DNA from: Maridesulfovibrio bastinii DSM 16055
GTDB taxonomy: Bacteria > Desulfobacterota > Desulfovibrionia > Desulfovibrionales > Desulfovibrionaceae
Direction: 5' to 3'
Assembly: GCF_000429985.1 (NCBI RefSeq)
Contig: NZ_KE387016.1
Coordinates: 1,049 to 65,048 of the forward strand
Length of the DNA stretch: 64,000 bases
The notes beneath the pieces were generated by a model that saw nothing but the letters and a program-made list of their open reading frames with translations, had not been told where the DNA came from and made no database searches. The position numbers and the translations under genes are program-made. Shown piece after piece: positions 43,760-52,417 of this stretch (position 1 is its first letter; each line of letters begins with the position of its first letter).

Positions 43760-44683
43760 ATGCTACAAACTACAATTCGTAAAACTGTAAGATGCAAAGG
43801 TATTGGGCTGCACAGCGGCAAGCAGGTTGAAATGGTTCTGCGCCCCGCAGCTGAGGATACCGGTATTCTTTTTTCTTTACATACAGGATCAGGAAGTTCT
43901 TTTTTAACTCCTACCCCGGACCTTGTTGTTGCAACCAGCCTTGCCACGACTCTTGGGAATGGCGAAGATTCTGTTTCTACAGTTGAACATCTTCTGGCTT
44001 CAGTCAGAGGTATGGGAATTGACAATATACATGTTGAAGTACGCGGAAAAGAACTGCCTATAATGGATGGTAGTGCCGGTCCTTTTGTTTATCTTCTGCG
44101 TCAGGCCGGAATCAGAAATCAGGCTAAAGATCGTAAAGTCAAAGCTATCCGCAAGGAAATTACTTTTGAGCAGGATGGAAAATTTGTTAAAGCCACCCCA
44201 TATAATGGCTTTGCGATTGACTATACAATAGAATTTGCTCATCCCCAGATTGGTCGTCAGAGACTCTCTCTTGATATTACTCCCGAAGTTTTTGGTGATA
44301 ATCTTGCCAAAGCTAGAACTTTCGGATTTTTAAAAGAGGTTGAATATCTCCATGAGAATGGCCTTGCTCTTGGTGGATCGCTTGATAACGCTGTAGTTCT
44401 CGATGATTACGGCATTTTAAATAATGACGGACTCCGTTTTCAGGATGAATTTGTCCGCCATAAAATGCTTGATTTTGTAGGAGATATGGCTGTCCTTAAT
44501 ATGCCTCTTTACGGTAAATTTGAGGTGTTCGCTTCAGGACATGCCCTCAATAACGCTTTCTTAAAGTATGTTCTTTCGCAGGGCGAAGACTATATTGAAG
44601 AGCGCGTCCTCGGCAGCGGTACAGCTAAAGCAGCCAAAAAGGTTCACGAGCCTTCAGTTGGTGCAGTTCCGGTTCCAGCATAG
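43760..44683 (+). CDS. lpxC: UDP-3-O-acyl-N-acetylglucosamine deacetylase
   Basis: LpxC catalyses the committed step of lipid A synthesis. The ATG at 43760 has GGAGGA upstream; the frame also opens 11 codons earlier. The 307-residue protein has TIRKTVRCKGIGLHSGK at the N terminus. The zinc ligands are His in STVEHLLAS and the H-x3-D pair in FVRHKMLDFVGD. The catalytic base Glu precedes that His, and SGHALNNAF is near the end. Confidence 0.97.
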   Translation: MLQTTIRKTVRCKGIGLHSGKQVEMVLRPAAEDTGILFSLHTGSGSSFLTPTPDLVVATSLATTLGNGEDSVSTVEHLLASVRGMGIDNIHVEVRGKELPIMDGSAGPFVYLLRQAGIRNQAKDRKVKAIRKEITFEQDGKFVKATPYNGFAIDYTIEFAHPQIGRQRLSLDITPEVFGDNLAKARTFGFLKEVEYLHENGLALGGSLDNAVVLDDYGILNNDGLRFQDEFVRHKMLDFVGDMAVLNMPLYGKFEVFASGHALNNAFLKYVLSQGEDYIEERVLGSGTAKAAKKVHEPSVGAVPVPA

Positions 44684-44706
44684 TTTTTTAGTTTCCAGTT
44701 TATTCA

Positions 44707-44738
44707 AAAGCCCGTTTATTTATAAACGGGCTTTTTTT
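44707..44738 (+). terminator. lpxC terminator
   Basis: AAAGCCCGTTTA (44707-44718) and TAAACGGGCTTT (44723-44734) form a perfect 12-bp stem with a 4-nt loop, followed by T. Confidence 0.93.
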
Positions 44739-45008
44739 ATGCATTTGTCCCGTCTTAATATGGTTTATATTAAATGAACTGCTTTTAGAAAAAAAGAATA
44801 TACATAAAGAATAAAGCTGACTGATTATTCTCAGGTCCATGAATCTGGATTAACAGTGTTGAAAGATAGAATGGTTGTCTTTTTTGCTTTAAAATTTATT
44901 CGGATTTAATATTTGAGCTTCTTTTGTGTGACGGTGAAAGCAGGGAAGTCTTGACTGGTTTGCAGCAACAGGTGAGAATGCAGTTAATTGAAACATAAGG
45001 AGATTGTA
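44739..45008 (+). other. Upstream region of the chemoreceptor gene
   Basis: About 270 bp of AT-rich DNA lie between the lpxC terminator and the MCP start. I see no gene and no convincing sigma-28 promoter. AAGGAG at 44998-45003 is the MCP ribosome site. Confidence 0.5.
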
Positions 45009-47150
45009 ATGTTCCGGTCATTAAATGCCAGAATTTCAACAATAGTTGCTGTAGTTGTCATCCTCTCATCACTTGCGACATTGTTTTTCATAGAAAACAC
45101 CGTCCAGAATGATATGACTGCCGCTCAGGGAAAAACGGCGAGAAATATCATCAGGATGGCTATACTCAACCTGCAGGAAGGGCAGCAGGCTATGGCAAGA
45201 TACAGAGTTCAAGCCATGAAAGACCGGAAGCAGGCTGTAAAAGATGCCCTAATGGTTTTTGAATCGCAGCTGGATAATTTATATGATCTGTATGAACAAG
45301 GTTCTATAACCAAAGATCAGGCAATACAAAGTGTTAGAAGTCTGGTTCATAATACCAGATATTTTAATAATGATTATTTCTTTGTTTACACTGAAGATAT
45401 GGTCTCTGTCGCACACCCGGATAAAGGCATACAGGGTAGAGATGTAAGCGACATGACGGATGTTAAAGGTTACGCTTTTGGTAAAGGGATAAAACAGAAG
45501 GCTGCGGAAGGCAGAGGCTCTTACCTGACCATCTGGTGGAAAAGGCTTGGAAATGATGTCCCTATCCCTAAAATCCTGTATGTGAAGTCGTGCAAAAAAT
45601 GGAACTGGATTATCGGTACCGGAACTTATGTTGATGATATTGAAGCTCAGATTGCAGCCAAGAGAACAAATTTTATCGAAGAGTTAAAAAAAGGTTTTGA
45701 TAAAGTGAGGCTGGCTGAGTCAGGAAGACTTTTTATTTTTGACGATCAGAAAAATATAATTGTTCCACCTAAAGGATATAGTGCTAATTTTCAGAATAGA
45801 ATTAATCTGACAACAGGGAACACTATTTTACACGACCTGCGTGAGACAGCCAAAAAGAATGAATGGAAACTGGACTATTCTGTAGCAGGAGCAAACCATG
45901 AAATTGATGAGAGGGTTTCCTATGTTAAGCATTTTAAACCTCTCGGATGGTATATCGCTTCTATAGTTCCCAAATGTGAAATTGAAGAGCCTGTTGAAAA
46001 TCTGGTTAAAAAGCAGGCGGCCATCAGCCTGATTATTTTGATGGTTACACTGGCGTTGATTTATTACGCAATTAAAAAAATGTGTGAACCAATAAGGAAT
46101 GTTTCAAAAATGGCCCGCCTTGTTGCTAAAGGCGATTTACGAAATGCCGGTATTTTTTTCAAAGAGGTGATGGTTAATACTTCATACATAACCAGAGCTG
46201 AAGCAGGACGTAAGATTTGTGAAATCAATACTGATAATAAACGCATAGACGAGATTGGGCAGTTGGTTATCTCGTTTCATGAAATGATAACAACTCTTAA
46301 TTCTCTTGTCGGGCATGTTCAAAAATCCGGAGAAATGGTTACAGGCTCTGCTGTACAGATGGGGTCAGCCATAAATCAGCTTGAAATTACCGTTGAAGAT
46401 CAGGCCACAGCCACTCAGGAACTTGGAAGTACTGCGCGGGAAATTTCTTCAACCGCCAATGAACTTGCCAGAACCATGAATGATTCAACCGAGGTTGCGA
46501 TCAAAACAGCCGGGCTTGCGGCTAGAGGTTTTTCTGATTTAGAGGTCATGGCTGAGAATATGCAGAAAATGCGTGAAGCCTCGACAGAGATTTTTTCAAA
46601 GCTGTCAATAATCAACTCTAAGGCTGCTAATATCAGCACCGTAGTTACATCCATCTCTAAAATATCAGAGCAGATTAACCTTTTGTCCTTGAATGCCGCT
46701 ATAGAAGCTGAAAAAGCCGGTGAGTTCGGTCAGGGGTTTTCTGTAGTAGCTAGGGAAATACGCAAATTAGCTGATCAGACCGCCATGTCTACACTCGATA
46801 TTGAAAAGATTGTTGCGGAGATGACTTCCGCTGTCTCTGCTGGAGTTATGGGTATGGATAAGTTCAGGCAGCAGGTCGAATCAGGAGTTTCAAATGTTGA
46901 GGACCTTGGCAGGGGAATAGGTGAAGTTGTCCATCAGGTGCATTCCCTTAGTCCTCAGTTTGAAACAGTAAATGAAGGAATGCAGAATCAGAGTGATGGA
47001 GCCGCTCAGATAAGTAAAGCAATCTTGCAGTTAAGCGAGACTGCCGTACAAACCAGAGATTCGCTCGAAGAATTTATATCCATAACTGAAAAACTCACAG
47101 AGTCCGTTTCCGGGCTGGAAGCAGAAATATCTGTATTTAAAGTTGATTGA
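45009..47150 (+). CDS. Methyl-accepting chemotaxis protein with Cache sensor
   Basis: This transmembrane chemoreceptor is 713 residues from the ATG at 45009, chosen for AAGGAG 6 nt upstream. TM1 is at about 10-30. A large periplasmic Cache-type region follows, with GYAFGKGIKQ and KSCKKWNWIIGTGTYVDDIE, the latter typical of single Cache_2 units. TM2 is at about 336-356. Then come HAMP (PIRNVSKMARLVAKGDL) and the signalling domain with the tip EQINLLSLNAAIEAEKAGE, expected to contact CheW and CheA. The HAMP region seems to contain an insertion of about 30 residues (FFKEVMVNTSYITRAEAGRK). Confidence 0.93.
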   Translation: MFRSLNARISTIVAVVVILSSLATLFFIENTVQNDMTAAQGKTARNIIRMAILNLQEGQQAMARYRVQAMKDRKQAVKDALMVFESQLDNLYDLYEQGSITKDQAIQSVRSLVHNTRYFNNDYFFVYTEDMVSVAHPDKGIQGRDVSDMTDVKGYAFGKGIKQKAAEGRGSYLTIWWKRLGNDVPIPKILYVKSCKKWNWIIGTGTYVDDIEAQIAAKRTNFIEELKKGFDKVRLAESGRLFIFDDQKNIIVPPKGYSANFQNRINLTTGNTILHDLRETAKKNEWKLDYSVAGANHEIDERVSYVKHFKPLGWYIASIVPKCEIEEPVENLVKKQAAISLIILMVTLALIYYAIKKMCEPIRNVSKMARLVAKGDLRNAGIFFKEVMVNTSYITRAEAGRKICEINTDNKRIDEIGQLVISFHEMITTLNSLVGHVQKSGEMVTGSAVQMGSAINQLEITVEDQATATQELGSTAREISSTANELARTMNDSTEVAIKTAGLAARGFSDLEVMAENMQKMREASTEIFSKLSIINSKAANISTVVTSISKISEQINLLSLNAAIEAEKAGEFGQGFSVVAREIRKLADQTAMSTLDIEKIVAEMTSAVSAGVMGMDKFRQQVESGVSNVEDLGRGIGEVVHQVHSLSPQFETVNEGMQNQSDGAAQISKAILQLSETAVQTRDSLEEFISITEKLTESVSGLEAEISVFKVD

Positions 47151-47178
47151 TTTAAAATTATTTTTAGTAGCAAATTAA

Positions 47179-47217
47179 AAATGGCCTGAAGTTGATATCT
47201 TCAGGCCATTTTTTATT
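47179..47217. terminator. Convergent terminator after the MCP gene
   Basis: AAATGGCCTGAAG (47179-47191) and CTTCAGGCCATTT (47199-47211) pair perfectly with a 7-nt loop and T tracts on both strands. It serves the MCP and the convergent receiver gene. Confidence 0.92.
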
Positions 47218-47235
47218 GGTTTTAATAAGTCGTGA

Positions 47236-47742
47236 TTATTTTTGATGATGCTTGATTATGGTCCTTTCAAGGGCATCAAAATCAAGAGGTTTTGGAAGAT
47301 AATCATCCATTCCTGATCTAAGGAAGCGCTCCCGGTCTCCGGGCAGGGCATAGGCTGTAATGGCTATGATAGGTACTTCCGGTTCAGTTGCTCCTGAGCC
47401 TGACGATCTTATTGTTGAAGTAGCTGTCAGACCATCCATAACCGGCATCTGAATATCCATAACTATGCAGTCAAACTGATTTTCCAGAACAGCTTCAACA
47501 GCTTTTCTGCCGTCCGGCACCCCGGTGATTGAATATCCTTTTTTATAAAGATATCTGGTTATTGCCAGCAGATTTATTCTATTATCTTCAACAACTAGAA
47601 CTCTTATTCCGTTTTGTGGAGGTAAGTTGGCCTCTTTTGATGACGTTAATTTATTTTCAGAACTTCCCAAATTACTCTGGGTTGAAAGGAAAAGATAGAA
47701 GTCAGAGTTAGTGCCTTGATGGTTGATGTAAAGGTTCCTCAT
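47236..47742 (-). CDS. Response regulator receiver protein
   Basis: The 168-residue protein has a disordered N-terminal stretch of about 45 residues, then a receiver domain: VLVVEDNRINLLA, the phospho-acceptor Asp in DCIVMDIQMPVMDGLTA, IIAITAYA, and YLPKPLDFDALE. The sequence is like receiver modules of hybrid kinases and not like CheY of the flagellar switch. No output domain is present. Confidence 0.9.
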   Translation of the reverse strand: MRNLYINHQGTNSDFYLFLSTQSNLGSSENKLTSSKEANLPPQNGIRVLVVEDNRINLLAITRYLYKKGYSITGVPDGRKAVEAVLENQFDCIVMDIQMPVMDGLTATSTIRSSGSGATEPEVPIIAITAYALPGDRERFLRSGMDDYLPKPLDFDALERTIIKHHQK

Positions 47743-47910
47743 GGCTTACTCCTGCGAGCTTATATTTTAAGGCAAATTTTATGTCTAATTATCAATATAG
47801 TTATTTGTAGCATAAATAACAATGGCGTTTTTAATGAAAGTTTAAAAAATAGCTGCTAAAAATTTGATTTCTAATCTGACTATTTTAATTAATTGATAAA
47901 ATATTTTTGA

Positions 47911-48747
47911 TTATTTAGAAATAGAATTTATAAAATCAGGTAAAATACTACTGGACTCATTTGGCGATATTTTTTCGTAACCTATGAATTCAACAGTATT
48001 ATTTTTTTTGAGCTGAGAAAAATTATTTGAATTTATCTGATTTGATGAAATTAATTTAAAAGCTGCTGTCTGTTTTTTATATAAAATTTTTAATCTGCTA
48101 TTGCCTGTCTGACTGTGAGTAAAACAGAATATCCCTTCATAAAAATTATCTTCTCGATTTGAGCGTTCGGTAACATTTATGAGGGCTTCATGGTTGTAAC
48201 CCTCAGGAATAAGCCACGGCATATAAAGCAGTATTGAATTGCCTTTGGAGAATGAATTGAGGCTGGTAACAGAGCGCAAGACGTTAAAGAATCTGTCTGT
48301 GTGATTGCTGTCTGACAACAAGAAATTGCAAAATTGGGTGTATGTCGGAAGTTTCGGCAAGTAGTTTTGTGAAAATATTCTAAGCGATTTAGATTCAAAT
48401 TTGGCTCTTGCTGCAATAAAGTCTCCGGCCGCTTCCTGAGGCGTCATTGTTGAAAAATCGTTTCCAGAGTCTGCTGTAATTTCTTTGAGAATAATATCAG
48501 GATAAAGCTGCTCAACTATGAAAGTTAAAATATCTCCGACTGACGGGGTGGACTGAATCTTGGCAAGCAGCGAAAGGTTTTCAACTTCTATCCAACCGAA
48601 ATTTTGTCTTTCCCATTTCAGCAGGGTTCCACGGAGCTTTTGTCCCACCCTATATCTATTTCTAAAAATAACAGATTTTTTATTGGAACTTCCATTTTTG
48701 TGCTGATTGGAATAGTTGCCATACCCAAATATTTTCATCGGAATCAA
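47911..48747 (-). CDS. Hypothetical protein of the flagellar region
   Basis: The frame starts at a TTG overlapping the stop of the upstream gene, or at an ATG at 48738 (275 residues). No family is recognised. The segment RVGQKLRGTLLKWERQNFGW followed by IEVENLSLLAK recalls a small beta barrel, and VGDILTFIVEQLYPDIILKE follows it. The C terminus is Asn/Ser-rich. Its overlap with the DUF2802 gene suggests a flagellar or motility role. Base composition is more AT-rich than its neighbours. Confidence 0.65.
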   Translation of the reverse strand: MIPMKIFGYGNYSNQHKNGSSNKKSVIFRNRYRVGQKLRGTLLKWERQNFGWIEVENLSLLAKIQSTPSVGDILTFIVEQLYPDIILKEITADSGNDFSTMTPQEAAGDFIAARAKFESKSLRIFSQNYLPKLPTYTQFCNFLLSDSNHTDRFFNVLRSVTSLNSFSKGNSILLYMPWLIPEGYNHEALINVTERSNREDNFYEGIFCFTHSQTGNSRLKILYKKQTAAFKLISSNQINSNNFSQLKKNNTVEFIGYEKISPNESSSILPDFINSISK

Positions 48748-49154
48748 CCGCCCTGATCAATAATAAGCTCAACCTCATCAAGAGTTAAACCTGTTCCTTT
48801 AGCCAATTGGGATGCAGATTTTCCTGCTCTGTGTCCTGTCAGTATTATTTGCCTTAAAAATTGTGGTGACTTGGAAAATTCTTGAGCCTGCTTGATTATT
48901 TTTTCAAGTTTAGCTGATTTTTCTTCCAGCTGTTTATCCAGAATTGACAGTTCCGCCTGTCGCTTTTCAAATGTGTTGACAAGTTCATTTTCCAACTGAG
49001 CATTGAAATGTAGTTTATTTATAAATTCCTGCTGTTTGCTTTGCAGCTCCATCAATAATGATTCAGACTTTTTAAGTCGTATAAAAAAAAGAATAACGAC
49101 AGTGAGTAGAACAAGTTCAGTCAGTGATAGCAGTATCAGTAAAAGCGTAGTCAT
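48744..49154 (-). CDS. DUF2802 protein with membrane anchor and coiled coil
   Basis: The 136-residue protein has one N-terminal membrane helix (LLILLSLTELVLLTVVILFF), a central coiled coil, and a small C-terminal helix-turn-helix-like module ending AKGTGLTLDEVELIIDQGG. This C terminus is the DUF2802 mark; the family is often encoded beside flagellar genes. It overlaps the downstream hypothetical gene by 4 nt. Confidence 0.8.
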   Translation of the reverse strand: MTTLLLILLSLTELVLLTVVILFFIRLKKSESLLMELQSKQQEFINKLHFNAQLENELVNTFEKRQAELSILDKQLEEKSAKLEKIIKQAQEFSKSPQFLRQIILTGHRAGKSASQLAKGTGLTLDEVELIIDQGG

Positions 49155-49187
49155 CAGGATATCCGTTTCTACGAGTGTAATTTATAA

Positions 49188-49517
49188 TTAAATTTTGACA
49201 TTGATTATATTGCCAGACCACGGTGAAGTCTTCACTGGAGGATCATCATCTTCCTTCTTTGATTTTTCTTTTCTCTCTTTTCTTTGATCCATGGAATGCT
49301 GCTGCGCAGCACCTTCTTTATGGTCCGATATAGCATTGCTGCCATCTTTTTTTTCAATTTTCTGAATCTGTTTTTGGGCGTTTTTATTTATTTCCTGATC
49401 ATTAGGATTTATTACAAGCGCATTTTGCAGTTCCGATTTAACCAGCTCGGCATTAAATACCTTTTGAACATGAGTCATTTGCGAAATGACCAGAGGCATA
49501 TCTACAGGTCCGGGCAT
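49188..49517 (-). CDS. Small charged hypothetical protein between FliL and DUF2802 genes
   Basis: This 109-residue protein begins MPGPVDMPLVISQMTHVQKV and is followed by a low-complexity Lys/Glu/Asp-rich tail. It lies 3 nt after the FliL stop, so it belongs to the same unit. It shows no known domain. The conserved-looking N terminus and the flagellar context hint at an export or assembly accessory. Confidence 0.65.
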   Translation of the reverse strand: MPGPVDMPLVISQMTHVQKVFNAELVKSELQNALVINPNDQEINKNAQKQIQKIEKKDGSNAISDHKEGAAQQHSMDQRKERKEKSKKEDDDPPVKTSPWSGNIINVKI

Positions 49518-49520
49518 GTG

Positions 49521-50267
49521 TTACCTCACAAGGTATTCTTCAAAAAGAATTTCATCAAATTGACCTGCTGCAATGTATTGATTGATGACCATCAGCAGAT
49601 CTTTTTTCAAAGCTTCCCCATTTTTCTTATCGGATAAGAAATTTAAATCTTTATTTTTCATATAGTAATAGACCGCATCGCGAATGGTAACTTTTTTGCG
49701 GGCATATTCGGCAACAACAAGTTCATCCGTTGTTGTCAGTGAAAATCTGGCAACAAGAAAGCGTATCGCACCTTTTTTGTCTTTGTGGTCTATCCAGAAA
49801 GGCTTCATTCGTATGAGCGTAATACCAGGCTCTTCCGGTGGCGGTGGCGGGGCCTGCTTTTCAACTGGAGGCGGTGGCGGAGTTTCTTCCTCAAGCGGGG
49901 CTTCCTGCGGCGGAGGTGCAGGCTTTTCTTCAGGAGAATCAAATATGAATACTTTAACAGCTATAGCTGAAAGCAAAAGGATTATGACTCCGATCCCAAT
50001 GAAGACAAATAACATTGTCTTGCTTTTTTTCTTTTGTGGAGATTCACCAAGAGAGGGAATATCTTCTGGTTCTTCTTCGGGAAGCTCTTCTTCCTCGTCC
50101 TCGTCTTCCAGAAAAGGGGCATCATCGAGGTCAAGATCAACCTTTTGAGCGGCTCTGCCCTGTGAAGCAGATCCACCACTTTCTTCAGTCGCCATTTCAG
50201 AACTTTCTTCTGCGGCTGTAGATTGATCTATTGTTTCATCAGATTCGTCTGCGGCGAGGAAAACCAT
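49521..50267 (-). CDS. fliL: FliL-like flagellar basal body protein
   Basis: FliL supports stator function at the flagellar motor. The 248-residue protein has an acidic cytoplasmic N terminus of about 85 residues, one membrane helix (LFVFIGIGVIILLLSAIAVK, near 88-107), a proline-rich linker of about 45 residues, and the FliL domain with FSLTTTDELVVAEYARKKVT near 180-199, ending in FDEILFEEYLVR. The acidic N terminus and the long linker make it larger than E. coli FliL (154). Confidence 0.85.
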   Translation of the reverse strand: MVFLAADESDETIDQSTAAEESSEMATEESGGSASQGRAAQKVDLDLDDAPFLEDEDEEEELPEEEPEDIPSLGESPQKKKSKTMLFVFIGIGVIILLLSAIAVKVFIFDSPEEKPAPPPQEAPLEEETPPPPPVEKQAPPPPPEEPGITLIRMKPFWIDHKDKKGAIRFLVARFSLTTTDELVVAEYARKKVTIRDAVYYYMKNKDLNFLSDKKNGEALKKDLLMVINQYIAAGQFDEILFEEYLVR

Positions 50268-50336
50268 AGGCGCAACCTTTTAATTTATGGTGTATTTGCA
50301 GGCAGAAAATGTCAGGTGCACCGTGTAAAAGGATTC

Positions 50337-50369
50337 AGGTCTGCCGGATTTTATCATTCCGGCAGACCT
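50337..50369 (-). terminator. Terminator downstream of cheY
   Basis: AGGTCTGCCGGA (50337-50348) and TCCGGCAGACCT (50358-50369) form a perfect 12-bp stem with a 9-nt loop. It lies 8 nt after cheY. The T tract is on the plus strand side, so on the minus strand it is an imperfect terminator. Confidence 0.65.
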
Positions 50370-50376
50370 TATTTTT

Positions 50377-50760
50377 CTATTCAAAAATTTTATTGATTTT
50401 CTGGCCGAGTGTATCAGGAGTAAAAGGCTTTACAATGTAGTTGGATACTTTTGCCTGAACAGCTTCTATAATATTTTCCTGCTGAGCTTCCGCTGTAACC
50501 ATAAGGAAGGGCAGATCTGAAAATTCTTCACTTGCTCTAACCTTGCGCAGAAGATCGATACCGGTCATCTGAGGCATATTCCAGTCTGATACGATAAACT
50601 GGATGCCATCATCTTTATTGAGCATTTCCCATGCGGTTGTTCCGTCATCTGCTTCAACAATATTAGTGAAGCCGATTTGTCTGAGGATGTTTTTTACAAT
50701 ACGCCGCATTGTTGCGAAATCATCGACAACCAGAACTTTCATAGAATAATCAATAGCCAT
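50377..50760 (-). CDS. cheY: Chemotaxis response regulator CheY
   Basis: The 127-residue receiver has the close CheY pattern: MKVLVVDDFATMRRIVKNIL, the phospho-acceptor Asp in FIVSDWNMPQMTGIDLLRKV, MVTAEAQ and NYIVKPFTPDTL. The SDWNMP motif is characteristic of motor-binding CheY. It lies 13 nt downstream of fliA in the flagellar gene cluster. Confidence 0.95.
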   Translation of the reverse strand: MAIDYSMKVLVVDDFATMRRIVKNILRQIGFTNIVEADDGTTAWEMLNKDDGIQFIVSDWNMPQMTGIDLLRKVRASEEFSDLPFLMVTAEAQQENIIEAVQAKVSNYIVKPFTPDTLGQKINKIFE

Positions 50761-50773
50761 TTATTTCTCCTTA

Positions 50774-51562
50774 CTACTCCGGTTCGTATTGTTCCCGGAA
50801 CATTTTTCTCAACTTTTGCAGGGCTTGTGAATGAAGCTGTGAAACTCGTCCTTCGGTTATTTCCATTACTTCGGAGGTTTCTTTCATATTTAGTTCCTCT
50901 CCGTAATATAAGGATAATACCAGTTTTTCGCGCGGCGTCAAACTTTCTATGAGGTCGGCAACCTTAAGAACGGTTTCCTGAAAAAGGGCTGACTCATAAG
51001 GCTCATTGTTAAAACCGCCATCTTTATTGCTGGAAAGATTATCACTGAATAAATCAAGGCTTACGCACATCTGGTTTTGCAGGGCTTCCAGACCCTGCTG
51101 AACTTCTTCAGCTGAAAATCCTGTAGCATTTTCAATCTGTTCCTGAGTTGGAGTCTGCCCAAGCTGATGCTCCAGCTCCCGTATCGTGCTTTCAATAGTC
51201 TTGACTTTCTGTCTGAGTCCTCTGGAAAACCAGTCCATGCGGCGCAGTTCGTCAAGCATTGCTCCCTTTATTCTGTTCTCGGAATAGGTTTCGAATTTAA
51301 TACCGAGTTCAGGACGGAATTTCCCAAGTGATTCAACCAGACCGACACTTCCAGCGCTGATAAGTTCTCCAAGTTCGACGCTTTGAGGCAGCTTTGCCTT
51401 CATTCGCAAGGCAATAATACGTATCTTCGGAGAGTAATGCCTTACTATGGCTTCTCTCTCCGCTGGTGAAAAGTCTTCCCAGGCCGTGGTCCCTGATTCA
51501 AGATCAAGCCACGGATTGTTCCTGGAAGAGGAGTTTTTTCCAGAAGAACTTAATATTACCAT
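50774..51562 (-). CDS. fliA: Flagellar sigma factor FliA (sigma-28)
   Basis: FliA directs transcription of late flagellar and chemotaxis genes. The 262-residue protein has sigma region 2 (VELGELISAGSVGLVESLGK; AMLDELRRMDWFSRGLRQK), region 3, and region 4 (LTPREKLVLSLYYGEELNMK; EGRVSQLHSQALQKLR). Its start overlaps the 3' end of flhG by 59 nt, an unusually long overlap; the first Met with usable context after the overlap is not obvious. Confidence 0.95.
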   Translation of the reverse strand: MVILSSSGKNSSSRNNPWLDLESGTTAWEDFSPAEREAIVRHYSPKIRIIALRMKAKLPQSVELGELISAGSVGLVESLGKFRPELGIKFETYSENRIKGAMLDELRRMDWFSRGLRQKVKTIESTIRELEHQLGQTPTQEQIENATGFSAEEVQQGLEALQNQMCVSLDLFSDNLSSNKDGGFNNEPYESALFQETVLKVADLIESLTPREKLVLSLYYGEELNMKETSEVMEITEGRVSQLHSQALQKLRKMFREQYEPE

Positions 51563-52337
51563 CTAGCTCGGATGTTGGTTTCCATTTTGAAATTTTGTGC
51601 GCAGCTTCTTCAATCGCTTTGCCTGCCGGACAATCCGGATATAAGCTGCAGACCGGGGTCTGCTTTATTACAGCACTTCGCATATGCTGATCACGGGGGA
51701 TAACCCCTACAAGGTCCAGTGAAATTCCGCTTAGGAAATGGTCACATGCTTTGTAAAGTTTGCTGAAAATCTCTTTTGCCGACTTCATGTCATTGGCCAT
51801 ATTGATAATGACCCGGAACTTATCTACTCCGTGATTGAGTTTCATAACTTTAATCAGGGCGTAGGCGTCTGTGAGAGATGTCGGCTCAGGTGTTACCACA
51901 AGCAACCGTTCCTGAACAGCAAGATTAAAGTAGAGCACGTTGTCATTGATGCCGGCACCGGTATCAACGATCAGGTAGTCCACTTCATCTTCAAGGTAAT
52001 CCATAGCTTCAAGCAGGTCCAGTTTCTGACCGGTTGAGAGACTTACCATATCACCAACTCCGGATGAAGCAGGAAGTATGTCGAAACCGTAGGATGTTTT
52101 AAATAGTACATCCTTAAGTTTGCTGCCCTCATGGAAAAGATGGAACAGATTCAGGTCCGGTGCTATCCCCAGCAGAACATCTACATTAGCCAGTCCAAGG
52201 TCCGCGTCAAGGAGAACCACTTTTTTGCCCATCCTGCTTAAGTTATATGCAAGATTGACAGAAATATTGGTTTTGCCAACTCCCCCTTTACCGGAGGTGA
52301 CTGAAAGGACCATAGGAAGATTGGTTGTCATCAGCAT
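51504..52337 (-). CDS. flhG: FlhG/FleN, MinD-family flagellar number ATPase
   Basis: FlhG limits flagellar number and acts with FlhF. The 277-residue protein has the deviant Walker A motif VTSGKGGVGKTNISVNLAYN near residues 13-32, the switch DLGLANVDVLLG, and LIVDTGAGINDNV. A C-terminal amphipathic stretch, KFFWKKLLFQE, could bind membrane. It lies between flhF and fliA, the classical order. Confidence 0.94.
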   Translation of the reverse strand: MLMTTNLPMVLSVTSGKGGVGKTNISVNLAYNLSRMGKKVVLLDADLGLANVDVLLGIAPDLNLFHLFHEGSKLKDVLFKTSYGFDILPASSGVGDMVSLSTGQKLDLLEAMDYLEDEVDYLIVDTGAGINDNVLYFNLAVQERLLVVTPEPTSLTDAYALIKVMKLNHGVDKFRVIINMANDMKSAKEIFSKLYKACDHFLSGISLDLVGVIPRDQHMRSAVIKQTPVCSLYPDCPAGKAIEEAAHKISKWKPTSELDGNIKFFWKKLLFQEQSVA

Positions 52338-52417
52338 TACCCTGTATTATTTTAAGTCTTTATTACGTTGCTGTTTAAAATTATGCAACGTGTATTAATT
52401 ATTTATTTTAACTGTTT

